A DNA stretch of 64,000 bases. Source: Cladopsammia gracilis (Eukaryota > Cnidaria > Anthozoa > Scleractinia > Dendrophylliidae). Shown piece by piece: positions 46,744-57,079 of the stretch (its first letter is position 1; every line of letters starts with the position of its first letter). The stretch lies in NCBI GenBank assembly GCA_022457155.1, contig JAJGOT010000049.1, positions 1,570,001-1,634,000 of the forward strand, in the 5' to 3' direction. A model generated the notes under the pieces. It searched no databases, had not been told where the DNA came from, and saw only the letters and a program-made list of their open reading frames with translations. A program made the position numbers and the translations under genes.

Positions 46744-49697
46744 ATGTGCTCTGACTTTGTGTCTTCTCAAAACCAGGTAAGCTAATTACATTGCATAAAC
46801 TAAGTGTAACAAGCCTATATACACGTTTACGTTGCGATCCCCTGCTTGGACAGGAACGATGCAAATTGTATTCGAGCAAGGCAACCACCCGGGCAAGTCG
46901 TCTGTGCTGTTCCTGCCTATGATAGACATGGACCCCGGTGATTTTAATTGTATCTATTCAACTCTGGGGTCATTGCAGATCAAGCAACTCGCTACGGCGT
47001 TACGCCTATCGTAACCTTCGACCAGCCCCTCTGGTGGAAGGCCTCGATGATTGCCTTAAATGAGCCACAAGACAGTGCTATAAAATCCATCGTGCGGAGA
47101 TTAGGAGGTTTTCATATTGAAATGAGCTACCTTGGGTGTATAGGACATATCATGGCGGGATCTGGCCTTGAAGACGTCCAACAACTAGCATATGCCAAGA
47201 ATGCTGTCGGACATATGTTTAGTGGCAAAGCTATTTCGCGAGCTATAAGAGGACATTTCCTTGTGGACGCTGTTCTCAATTCCCTGTTGGTAAGCCGTAC
47301 ATTCAACCTGCCGTTATTACCACTTGGAGGCGCTCCTGCTGATCAACTGCAAAACAACGTGAAGAGGAAGAACCACCTGTAGAAGCCGAGGAGCTAGAAG
47401 AGGAAGTGGTACGGGAGGCTTGTCCCGTGGATAAAGAATTGGAGCAGGCAGGGGAACTTTATGATACGGTAATCAATGGCAAAGTCGAAGTAAATGAAGC
47501 ATGCTCGGTGGACATTCTAAAAACACTATCGGAGAAACTTGAGGCGCAAAGAAGGGTGTTTCAGAACCAGCGCACGGCAGTTCTTTGGCTACAGTATATG
47601 GAGATGGTTGATATTCTTCGTCGGTTCATTAAGGCTGAAAGGACCGGTAATTGGGATCTACATCTTCAAGCAGTATACGATATGCTGCCTTTGTTTGCTG
47701 CAGCAGGCCACAACTTGTACGAAAAATCGGCTCATGTTTATTTTCAGATTATGAGCGAGCTGAAAGACAAACATCCAGATATGTTTCAAAGTTTTCAAGA
47801 TGGATGTTGTCCCGAGAAGCGATCGGTACTGGGCTGGTCTCTCGACAAATCTAACAATCGAGCAAGTCGTTATGAGAAAAGGTTAAGACGAGTGGTTTGA
47901 CGCGTGGAATTGGGATGGGAAAGACGCAGAGACTCGTTTGGTTGCTGTCTATGCCTGCATGCGCAGACGTAAACAATGCGATGCAGAGCTTGACAGGAGT
48001 GAACTATGTCACCAGCGAGCAGCATAAAGATTCAAATAAAGCAAGAAAACAACGCGACTTCGAAGACATGCAAAAGATGGCAACCTTTTCGTATTGCAAG
48101 GAATCCATTTAGTGCAGACACTTGTTTGTATAGCATTGCGCCTGGGGTTGTTGCGGAAGACAACGTCAATGCAGACAAGGCAAAGGAAGTAGGAAGTAAC
48201 ATTCTTACATCAATGGTTGGCAAGAACGTGCTTGAATTTTCATTCCGCCGAAAAGCCGAGACTGTGACGCTCGCATCGAAGTCTGCTGTTGAGTTTTCTG
48301 GCGGTGAAGTTAAAGTGGACCCACAATTGCTGTTCCAGAGACTATGCTTTGTTGGGACTTCGGAAAGATGCGAGAATCCCCAGGAGCAGTTTAAATATGA
48401 AATGTGTAGTTACCCTCCCGCGTTGTTTGAGTCATCCCTACTTCCTAAACAGGCGACCAAACCGGTGCTTGCTTACGCACTCTGGACAAAAATGAAGGAG
48501 CATCACACTGCACTACCGACGAGGGACATGCCATTACGTGCTGGATGGCGGCGCTCTTGTCCACCGGATTCCTTGGCCACGTGGTACCACGTGAGGCTAC
48601 TTTACGCCCTTATGTCCAGTACGTATTCCGGCGATACGGCAAGCCTACCATCGTGTTCGATGGCTATGAAGATGGACCATCAACGAAAGATTGCACACAC
48701 CAAAGGCGAACAGAGGCATACGCACCAACTGTGAATTTTGAAGGCAGTATGGTTATTAATTCCACAAAGCAAGCATTTCTGGCCAACAAATCCAACAAAC
48801 AAAGGTTTATCAATCTACTTGACAACCAGCTCAAGGATGGATGGCTGTACAGTTAACCGTGCTACAGGGGTCGCAGATATCCTTATTGTGCAGACCGTAG
48901 TAGAGTCAGCCAGAGATAACATCAGTGCATTGGTTGGGGACGACACCGATCTCTTGATTCCACTTTGCTTCCATGTGAACCTGAATTGCCATGACGTTTA
49001 CTTCACGCCTGAGCCTAGAAAAAGGGCACAAACAAGGCGAGTATGGAACATCAAGAAAGCAAAGGTCGCCTTGGGCAGCCGGGTATGCACATACATGTTA
49101 TTTGTACATGCAGTACTCGGCTGCAATACTACGTCCCGTGTACATGGATCAGGCAAAGCGCTGGCTCTGAAGAAGGTGCAAGAAGGCGCCATCTTTAGTA
49201 AGCAAGCAAACACATTCATGAACTCTGATTCCACTCGGGATGACGTCATAGAAGCTGGAGAAAAGGCACTCGTGTGTCTTTATGGAGGAAGAACAGAAGA
49301 CAGATTGGATTCTTTGAGGTACACACGTTTCTGTCACAAAGTTGCCAACGGATCATCGTTTCTACAGCCCGAAACCCTACCCCCTACCTCAGCAGCTGCC
49401 ACGTATCACAGCCTGAGAGTGTATTATCAGGTTCAGGAGTGGAAGGGTAATCAAGATCTTCAACCAACGAACTGGGGCTGGAAACAAGTTGACGGAAAGC
49501 TACTTCCAATCAGAACTGATCTACCAGCAGCACACGAGTCCCTCTTGGATATCATCAGTTGTAACTGCAAATCCAACTGTAGTACGCAGAGGTGTACCTG
49601 TAAGAAGCATGCTCTCCAATGTTCTCCTGCTTGTGGAGTGTGCAAAGGCCAGAGCTGCCTGAACTCGCCTGCACCCGACTTAGTAGAAAACGAATAA
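46744..49697 (+). pseudogene. Decayed gene: PIN/FEN-like region plus C-terminal CXC domain
   Basis: A repetitive animal protein family that I recognise but whose function I do not know. A possible first exon (ATG 46,744) ends at a GTAAGC donor (46,777); a 77-bp intron ends at 46,853. Family segments then follow in order but in changing frames: LFLPMIDMDPGDFNCIYSTL; VTFDQPLWWKA; LGGFHIEMSYLGCIGHIM; WLQYMEMVDILRRFIKAERT; AGHNLYEKSAHVYFQIM; RLVWLLSMPACADVNNAM; VDPQLLFQRL; YEMCSYPPALFE; LDGGALVHRIPWP; IVFDGYEDGPSTKD; LVGDDTDLLIPLCFH; VWNIKKAKVALG; GEKALVCLYGG; LPPTSAAATYHSLRVYYQVQ. The two acidic segments fit a PIN/FEN-type nuclease fold. The end (about 49,560-49,660) is a cysteine array, C-x-C-x3-C-x4-C-x-C-x6-C-x3-C-x2-C-x4-C, like tesmin/TSO1 CXC domains. 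Frame changes near 46,975, 47,345, 47,815, 47,875, 48,095, 48,520, 48,585 and 48,845 show it is nonfunctional. The last frame is open for ~280 codons. Confidence 0.75.
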
Positions 49698-50277
49698 CTG
49701 GATTACAACGAGTGTTTACATCGTATCGTTAGACTCCGAACTTGTAGTTGAGAGCAACAAGTTATAACACGGGCACACCGATTATTTCCGCAAATTTGTT
49801 GTCGTACAAATTTCATTTTTATTTAATCATGAAATAATTTTAGTGGCCAACTAGCTGAAGTATTATGGAAATTTCAGCTGTGAAATATTATATCCATGTC
49901 AGGCGCGGATCCAGACCTTTTTCACCGTTTTACGGAAATCGGTCAGATTGTTAAAAAAATGACTCAAAATCGAGGGACAGAAATTTTAGAGAGTGAAAAT
50001 CTAAAATACATATTATCGTTTAGAGTCTAGGAAAACGGTCAAGTTTTTTTCCTGGTTCCGCGCCTGCATGTTTTGTTTCAACCTGGCACGTCAGGCCATG
50101 AAAAGATTCAGATAGTCAACTGCAACATTAACAGACAAACGTGCAATCAGGCCGAAAACCAATAGCAGTTGTGTTAATTCCGAGGTTCAGTCATCAATGC
50201 TGATCCTGTTGTTTAATTGAACTGAAAAAAAAACCGAATAAAATGTGTTATCTGTAGAGTTTCCTTTTTTTCACTGA

Positions 50278-50655
50278 CGTGGGTCCCCTGTGGTACGGAA
50301 ATGTTATTTTAGTATTTGTATACGTTAAATTGACTGAAAATTGATCCAAATGATTTTGTTATATTTTTAGGGTCGTCATACATCATAAAACAATCGCAGG
50401 CCCGGCTCAAAAATAAGTTTGATTAGGTTTGTCACTTTACACAACGTGGGTACCCTGTGGAAACAGCTTCAAATTTCGAGATGTTCCACTGAAGGGATTT
50501 TTTGGGATTTTTAGTATGTTGTTTAGGGCACTTGTCTTGATCATATAACGCATAAATAAATTCTGTTGCAATTAGTTTGATCTCAAACCACAGATTGACT
50601 GGACTAATTGCCCTTAGCCTTGTAGTGATATCTTTTGTTTCAAGTTCAATAATAT
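50278..50655 (-). repeat. Right terminal inverted repeat and inner motif of the CXC/PIN element
   Basis: Reverse complement of the left arm, with the 18-bp motif at 50,278-50,295 (one central mismatch, GGGTCCCC) and 50,445-50,460. The sequence between the two motif copies is not obviously similar to the left counterpart, so only the ends and motifs are conserved. Confidence 0.7.
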
Positions 50656-50699
50656 ATATAGTTAGCCTTAGCCTAACAGCGTCGCCCTTTGAAGAACCT

Positions 50700-52104
50700 C
50701 TGAACAAGCTTAACTAATATGAAATTTAACTTAGGGGAAAGGTCGGAAGCACAAGAATTAAGATTGATGACCGGGCTATTGTTTTCAATTTTAGCAATTC
50801 TCAAAAACAGTATTACCCGACCGTCTGCACAGTACATTTAGACCGTACAAAAGTTCAAAAAAATAACTTTTTTCTCCGCCTAGAATAACTATTACGACTA
50901 TTTTCTGAATAAAATACAGTTGTTGCTTGTCAAAAAATGCCTGAGAAACTGATTTGGAAATCAAAATTGCAAAAATACACAAACATATTTGCATAAGGCG
51001 ACGCGAGTATAAAATCTAAGTTTTGTTTTGTTTACATAAAATCGCTTTTCAATCTGTGTAATGAATGAACAAACACATAAAAATGGACAACACAACCTTC
51101 TTTCGAGATAAATTCCCATCCCATTTCAAGATAAATTCCCATCGAAAAATGTAATTTGTTTTACCTTTAAGTCCCTCCGGCGATTACTGTACTTGGAAAT
51201 TCTTTAAATCTCCGCTTTGGTGCTGAAATCCGTAAAACGAACTCATCTCTTCGCATTGTTCCTCGAAGCAAGATTTTATCCCTGAAAGCTCTTCTTTTTC
51301 CACTAAAGCGGCTTCTGAGTATCACTTAATTAGTATCCTGTCTTGAGTAGCAAACCGCAAAAAAAAAATGTTGGGTGATAACGACTTTCACTCTCCGCTA
51401 AAAACAACAAAAACATCCTGCAACGGCTGAAGTGATTACCGAGCTGACGGCTGTGTAGCCGCGCGAAAAACAAAGCCTCAAAGATCCCGGATGTTTTGTG
51501 GCGTCATACGCGCATGTTTTGCGACGTCATACGCGCCAGCGAGCTAGCCCAACGCGTACGGCGGCGGGCGTTCGGCGGGCAGACAACGCGCCCGCGAAAC
51601 ATTCCGCTAGCCATGACCATGAAAAATGACGGGCGTAGGTTCTATGAGTATGGTGATGCGCCGGGCCTTCGGCCCGCGGGATCCGCTATTAATATATCGA
51701 AATTGGGCTATTGCAAACCGCTCTAAACAAGTAACGGAAGGGGATAAAAAAGATATAGGGAGGAGGCTGCATTAGCATGAGATTTGCCTGCTGCATAACT
51801 CGTGATCACCAAATAACAAGAGAGAGGTGGCCACCGATGGTCTCCTTCCCAATACCCAGATCCCCAAAGGAAAAATGTTCCCAAAGTACTTATCAGAGGA
51901 AAGACACAAAAAGCCTATTAGCAAGGAATATTTCATTTATTCTTCCACAAGAAAACCTAAAAAATAAAATGTCCCTTTTACAATATTTCGAACTTTTTGT
52001 AGGCCATCAATGATTTGAAGCTTAATAGCCTAGGGATGATATTCCCATAGCTTTAATTATAAGTACTCTACCAAATAATGTAAGATTCCTTGGAGGGACC
52101 CGGG
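50700..52104. other. Intergenic, with a GC-rich patch and LINE-like debris
   Basis: No intact gene. 51,440-51,690 is CpG-rich with a tandem TTTTGTGGCGTCATACGCGC / TTTTGCGACGTCATACGCGC pair and a GGGCCTTCGGCCC palindrome. Minus-strand reading near 52,025-52,095 (NLTLFGRVLIIKAMGISSLG) resembles the C-terminal tail of an L1-like LINE, which the next MITE interrupts. Confidence 0.45.
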
Positions 52105-53370
52105 TAGGGCTGTCCATAAGTTGCTCGGCAACTTTTGAGCACCTTTTCAGATTTGGAGCAACTTTTAGTCCTTCGATCAACTTTTCGGATTTCGTGCAAC
52201 TTTTTTCTTTTTTGAATAACTTTGTTTCTTTTTTAAGGCAATTTGTAACTAAAAACCGCCCATTCAAGTTCTAATTTAAAGCATCAGTTGCTTTTATGTA
52301 TGATTTTGTAAACAAAAAACACTATTCCCCTGGTGGTCTGCCTCTGGTAGCAGCCAAAGGTGGTCAGCGGATATGCTGAAAAATTCAAAATGGCGGAACC
52401 CAGTGGACTAGTAGCTGGTGGTGCAAAACATTGACCAACAGGGACAGTGCTCTGTACTACATCCGCAAAGATGTAAGTATTGAAAGACTATGGTTTTATA
52501 CCACATACACTCGTGTATGTCAGAGAAACTTTATATATTTAATAAGCATATTAGCAAACTTTGTTTTGTTCGAATACAACAACAACAACTTTATTTCAGT
52601 ATTCCCATTTCTATACATGGTATTACCGAATCAATTACAATAAGGAAATTAAAATTAGTTTAATTACAATAAAGAAATCTAAGCAGAATAAAATGTATAT
52701 TCATGTATTTTTAAAACAATGACGAGTATTACTATGTTTTGCTCTTGTTTTCATCGCTTGTGTGACAAAAGCAGCAGTCAACCTGCTAATATATGCGTCA
52801 GTATTGTTGAAAAGAAATAAAACCTTCTCATTCATGATAATTCAATTTTGAAATAATCTATTTTATTTAATAATTTTCTCAAAAAGGGTATTTCGCAATT
52901 CATCATATAACATACAGTGAAATAAAAAGTGCATTTCATCTTCAACTGAATTAAGCGTACAGTGATTGCAAATTCTAAGGTGTTCAAGAGTTTTAGGGAT
53001 TGTAAATCGTCCAATCACAATCACAATCAATCACAATCACATGGTTATCGTAATAGAAAGCCAATACAGAGAATCATATTTTTATGATTTGGGTTGAGAG
53101 AGACTCAGTCGTACAATATTGATGAGTCAGTATGATATAATTATGTATATAATATCTATACAAAGTTAAATCTATTCATTAAATCTTAATTTAAGTTGTT
53201 AATCAATTTCTTACATTAAAAAAATTGAAAGCAACTTTTGAGCAACTTTAGTTTGGATTTTGGGGCAACTTTTGAGCAACTTTTAGAGTTTTCAAGCAAC
53301 TTTTGAGAAACTTTTTGAGAAAATTGGAGCAACTTTTTGAGAAAATTGGAGCAACTTGTGGACAGCCCTA
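52105..53370. mobile_element. hAT-type MITE with perfect 8-bp target duplication
   Basis: The element starts TAGGGCTGTCCATAAGTTGC and ends with the mirror GCAACTTGTGGACAGCCCTA. GACCCGGG occurs immediately on both sides (52,097-52,104 and 53,371-53,378), the 8-bp duplication expected of hAT transposition. Both ends carry tandem GAGCAACTTTT-type subterminal repeats, in inverted orientation. The 1.2-kb AT-rich interior encodes nothing recognisable. It sits within a LINE-like fragment. Confidence 0.85.
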
Positions 53371-53565
53371 GACCCGGGAGGCTCGCCCCAATCCCCGCTA
53401 CTGTAGGTATCGCATGTCTATGCGATGAAAAAGCGATTTTAAAAGATACAATTAAAGATCACAACCGTCCACAAAATCCTATTTTTCATCCTTGCCATTA
53501 AAGACGATTCGGCTGAATTCTAGGATGACCCTGCGAAAATTTGACTCAGCGTTCTATAAAAATTA

Positions 53566-53566
53566 C

Positions 53567-53600
<34 letters not shown>
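53566..53600. repeat. (ATT)n microsatellite
   Basis: About 35 bases of ATT trinucleotides, followed by AT-rich DNA to 53,930 with no recognised feature. Confidence 0.95.
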
Positions 53601-54013
53601 TAATTATTATAATTTTTTTAATATAAAAGTATACTTTATTAAAAAAATTCTTAAAAATCGATTAAGCCTTAACATCAATCTTATGTACACTTGCAGGAAA
53701 AAGCTATAAAGTTCATTCATATAAATTTTCATTTCATAACGCTTGACAAGTTCAAGCAAATAGATATTCAAAAATATATGATTTAAAAAACTAATGGGTA
53801 AAACAAATACAAAATATTAACTATACGTAATTAAAATATATTTATATACATATCGATTGAAAAACGTACTCAATTCTTTTCACAAGGTCGAAAATAATAA
53901 TTTAAAAATAAATGAACTAATTAATAGCTCCTTCGGCAGTCTCTATATCTATATCTACACTTCTAAAGTCCCAAGATGCTCTCTTTGCAGTCCGTGACCC
54001 TCTCAGACAAATC

Positions 54014-54015
<2 letters not shown>

Positions 54016-54103
<88 letters not shown>
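54016..54103. repeat. (TAA)n microsatellite
   Basis: About 88 bases of uninterrupted TAA trinucleotides, directly upstream of a LINE tail, the same arrangement as at 43,161-43,242. Confidence 0.95.
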
Positions 54104-54105
<2 letters not shown>

Positions 54106-54222
54106 CAAAAAATTTGGACAAGTGGTTGGCAAAGTTGAATGTTAAAATTAGTATTTCATTACCTCAGAAGACTACACTACTGGGAACTGCGAGGATTTTG
54201 AGAAAGGTGTTGGAGCTTTAGA
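54104..54222 (+). mobile_element. LINE ORF2 C-terminal tail fragment
   Basis: The reading NLDKWLAKLNVKISISLPQK then TTLLGTARILRKVLEL and a stop matches the terminal segment common in invertebrate non-LTR elements (words QK-ALLGTA-ILRKVL). Only the extreme C-terminus is present. Confidence 0.55.
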
Positions 54223-54711
54223 GTAAAGAGAAAACCCTAGGGGACCTTTGGTCATGGGCTATGACCCGCTCCCTTAGGAAACAATTCGGAAAAAGATCAT
54301 CCAGTTCATCTATGAAGATAATAATAAAAGCATCGGAAACGAGGACCCTGAAACGACTTTTAAAGACCCGAAGACCAAAGAAAACGAAGATCCCATTTTT
54401 TCTGTTCTGTCAACTGCGCCTTTTTACCCTAAGCCGCGGGTTTTGGCTTCAAATCCATTCTTTTTAGGACGCACATAACACGACTTTCTGACGCAATTCG
54501 CAAAAAATGCTTGTCAGTGTCCTTCATTTTTTGATTGAATGGTTTGGTGCGCTAATCCCCGTGGGATGGCCTGCTCCAGGTGTTCAGATAGTTCGGAGGG
54601 AAGGAAGAGTGAGGCCTCCTCTCCCCATCTCCCCTCGTTTTCTCCGCTCGTTCGCGCGACGGTTTTAGCCGCTCCCAGGCCCCCACAATCTTAACACCTG
54701 GAACAGGCTAC

Positions 54712-54733
54712 GGGGGGGGGGGGGGGGGGGGGG
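54712..54733. repeat. Poly-G run
   Basis: 22 consecutive G, followed by AGGGGGGGG. Other long G runs are at 29,033-29,047, 59,604-59,619 and 61,134-61,151. Their exact lengths are likely to be unreliable in any assembly. Confidence 0.9.
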
Positions 54734-54840
54734 AGGGGGGGGAATCATTCTAAAAGCTATATGGGCATTATAGGTAGGTTTTCGTTAGTTACACCGTTTC
54801 GTCTCTTAAAGAAATTAAATATATGAACGGTGAAAGCGTA

Positions 54841-55953
54841 TCAAAAAAATATACGAAAAAGAGGCACAAGGACCTTGAAAGCCCTAAATAAAAGTGAGAA
54901 CCCTAAGTTGAACTGGAGTTCTGAGTGCCACTTGTGCAGGTTGTGCATACATTGTCCAACAGCCCGATGCTGGAGAAGAGCGTGTGACAGAAACTTACAA
55001 CTGTTGTCCACAACACCTGGAATATGAAACGACCAATGGTGAACAGCCGTCAGACCAAGTTTCTTTGCAAGTAATCCGATGTAAACATCATCAAATCGTC
55101 TTAATGGTGTGGTCTCATTGAAGAGAGAACCAAAACACTCCACAACATCATATGACAGAACATAACCACCCCCACTACAAAAGGGTGGTAAGAATTCATC
55201 AGGATACTCCTCAAAACTAACAAAATGTTTTGAATCGTTTTCACGCTGTGCAAAAGCTTTGTCTTGGACTTTACCCATATAGAGTCTATTCGTAGGTGTT
55301 GATGCTTCTTGCAAGAAAAGAGTGAATTGTTTGGGTCTAACAAACACATCATCATCTGTCTTGAGCAAGAAGGAAAACCGACAATATCTGACTGCCCATT
55401 CAAAACCCATCTCAATTTTTAAACTTTGATTGTAGTAAGCTTCAAAATAGTCGCCACGAATTATGTCACTATGGATTTTCTCTTCTTGTTTAATTAAAGC
55501 TGAGTACGTTAGATTTCTTGTTTGACCAATCAGGAAGAATGTTATCCACTGAGAGTCAATGTTGCTATCATTACCCCAAGTTTGGCGAATTAAATTTCTT
55601 CTTCCAAAGTTTCCTGGTGCAGATGAAACAAAAATGAGAAGAAAATAGTGCCGCTCACAAGCTGTCTTGGTTATTAAAGTAGACTTGTGTTGGGACGTCT
55701 TTTTCCAACCTTTACAATCCAGGCAAGGGGTAACAGTCTGTGTCATTGATGTGGGCATGTGTGTCTTTCTGAAGAATCCAACGCAAAGAATCCCAGTTAT
55801 TAAAGCTACAGCAACAGCTACAGAAACAAACAAAGCCTGTGGTATAAACTTCCTGTTCCACAATCCGGAGGCATGCGGCATTTGTCTTCTCTGCATCAGA
55901 AGAATTTTCCAAGGTAGTAACAAACATTGTTTTACCAAGTATGTTAATCTCAT
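54841..55953 (-). CDS. GT31 family glycosyltransferase, beta-1,3-galactosyltransferase-like, 370 aa
   Basis: A predicted Golgi type II membrane enzyme that would transfer galactose or N-acetylglucosamine in beta-1,3 linkage from a UDP-sugar; donor and acceptor cannot be told from sequence. Layout: short cytoplasmic N-terminus (~35 residues), one membrane span at ~36-61 (FIPQALFVSVAVAVALITGI onward), a stem, then the GT31 domain. Family motifs: RRNLIRQTWG (118-127), the metal-binding KTDDDVFV (Asp 200-202), FCSGGGYVLS (258-267) and DDVYIG (288-293). Possible N-glycosylation sites occur at NLT (147), NQS (175) and NET (279). The coding sequence is one uninterrupted exon, as is usual for this family, and full length. 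The first ATG is chosen because it leaves a normal cytoplasmic tail. A TTTTCTAG acceptor-like site ~80 bases upstream (exon side 56,035) suggests a spliced 5' UTR. Confidence 0.9.
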   Translation of the reverse strand: MRLTYLVKQCLLLPWKILLMQRRQMPHASGLWNRKFIPQALFVSVAVAVALITGILCVGFFRKTHMPTSMTQTVTPCLDCKGWKKTSQHKSTLITKTACERHYFLLIFVSSAPGNFGRRNLIRQTWGNDSNIDSQWITFFLIGQTRNLTYSALIKQEEKIHSDIIRGDYFEAYYNQSLKIEMGFEWAVRYCRFSFLLKTDDDVFVRPKQFTLFLQEASTPTNRLYMGKVQDKAFAQRENDSKHFVSFEEYPDEFLPPFCSGGGYVLSYDVVECFGSLFNETTPLRRFDDVYIGLLAKKLGLTAVHHWSFHIPGVVDNSCKFLSHALLQHRAVGQCMHNLHKWHSELQFNLGFSLLFRAFKVLVPLFRIFF

Positions 55954-56436
55954 TGTCGGATACCACTGCGAGGTCGATCGAGTATTTGTTTGATGGTTTA
56001 GAAAATGAAAGTTTTCACTCCACTTTCAGTTATTCCTAGAAAATAATCAAATGAAAAGAAAAACAAATTAATGACAAACATAGTTTCTACTTCTTAAGTT
56101 GTCGATGCAAATTAAAGCATATGATATGACAGCCAAACTGCCCACCCCGCTCCCACGACACACACCCTCCACCTCTAGCATTTTTCAGGGGCGCGTATCG
56201 GCCGGAAACTGATACATACTCCTGGCCTCGTTTTCCTCACGATCCAGTTTCGCTCGAGTCGTCAGAATTTCTGACTTCTTGCTGTCGCTTCGAGGATGCT
56301 AATTCCTAGGGACAGCTTTCAAGTTCAAATGGAGAGAGGAAAATTGGCCGTCGTGTATTCACGTTCTCCCCAAAACCTATAATTTGATCATTTAAGGTGG
56401 CTCAAATGTATTTTTGGGGGGCGATACCCCCCAAGT

Positions 56437-56526
56437 TTGAGCATCAACTACGACGCCATTAACAATGCTATGGAAAAAAAAAGGGCTCTTAAAGCCATCT
56501 CGTTCATGCGAGAGAATGTAAGGTTA

Positions 56527-56558
<32 letters not shown>

Positions 56559-56757
56559 GAATTGGGTGCCTTTGATAGGTAAATGTAGTAAAGACGTGAT
56601 AGGTAATATGTGTAAAGCTGCTAAATGGTCTATTGAAGTTGAAAGATTGAAAATACCTGTAGGTCTAATCGTAGAGTTAGATATTGCAGTCATAGAGGAC
56701 TTAAGGGCTCTTTTAGGAGCCACCAAATCAATAAAAGTCATGAGCAACAAATAATCA
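56437..56757 (+). other. Unrecognised open reading segment
   Basis: About 106 codons are open to a TAA, with protein-like composition (NAMEKKRALKAISFMRENVR, an (AAC)n-encoded Asn run, then IGNMCKAAKWSIEVERLKIP). The first ATG in frame is at 56,470; the longer form would need a non-ATG start. No family was recognised. It abuts a MITE and could be a captured or decayed coding fragment. Confidence 0.2.
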
Positions 56758-56784
56758 CGAGTATGAATGTAAATAATTTTCATG

Positions 56785-57079
56785 TTACTGCGCCTTTCAA
56801 TAACATGCGGAATTTGAAATTCAAATTTCCATCAACGGTTGCGTTTTACACTTCCGTCAATCATCTTAGCTTACCTCTCAGGAAACAGATCTTCACTTCA
56901 ATGAGTTCAAAAGGGTCACGTTCGTGCATTATGATTGGTAGATTTCGATCCATTTTGTTTGTTTCTTTTTTACATGGTCCGTTGGCTTTCGTATTAATTA
57001 TGATTGACGGCAGGGAATAACGCAACCGTTGGTGGAGATTTCAATCTCAAATTCCGCATGTTATTGAAAGGCGCAGTAA
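56785..57079. mobile_element. MITE with ~60-bp terminal inverted repeats
   Basis: TTACTGCGCCTTTCAATAAC at 56785 is mirrored by GTTATTGAAAGGCGCAGTAA ending 57079. The arms continue through ATGCGGAATTTGA and CAACGGTTGCGTT. No coding content. Confidence 0.8.

Larger units (their letters stand above)
45839..50690. mobile_element. ~4.85-kb element with long terminal inverted repeats and a CXC/PIN-like gene
   Basis: Left 45,850-46,125 and right 50,443-50,655 are inverted repeats with scattered indels, sharing in the same order AACAAAAGA(C/T)ATCACTA, TTAGTCCAGTCAATCT, GATCAAACTAATTGCAACAG, AACATACTAAAAATCCCA and AATCCCTTC(G/A)GTGGAACAT. Each arm carries two copies of TACCACAGGGTACCCACG or a close variant: 46,102 and 46,276 on the left, 50,278 and 50,445 (reverse strand) on the right, spaced 174 and 167 bp. 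Matching order and spacing argue for one mobile unit rather than two independent insertions. No target duplication could be defined; the outer edges are approximate. No DDE or tyrosine-recombinase transposase was recognised; the only gene is the decayed one at 46,744-49,697. Confidence 0.65.

Noticed and set aside
53917..54221. Poly-Tyr (-) and poly-Asn (+) proteins
   Set aside because: Both come from the (TAA)n tract at 54,016-54,103. Only the short LINE tail after the tract is meaningful.
56448..56783. Minus-strand 111-codon frame
   Set aside because: Shadow of the plus-strand frame through the (AAC)n tract; no domain.
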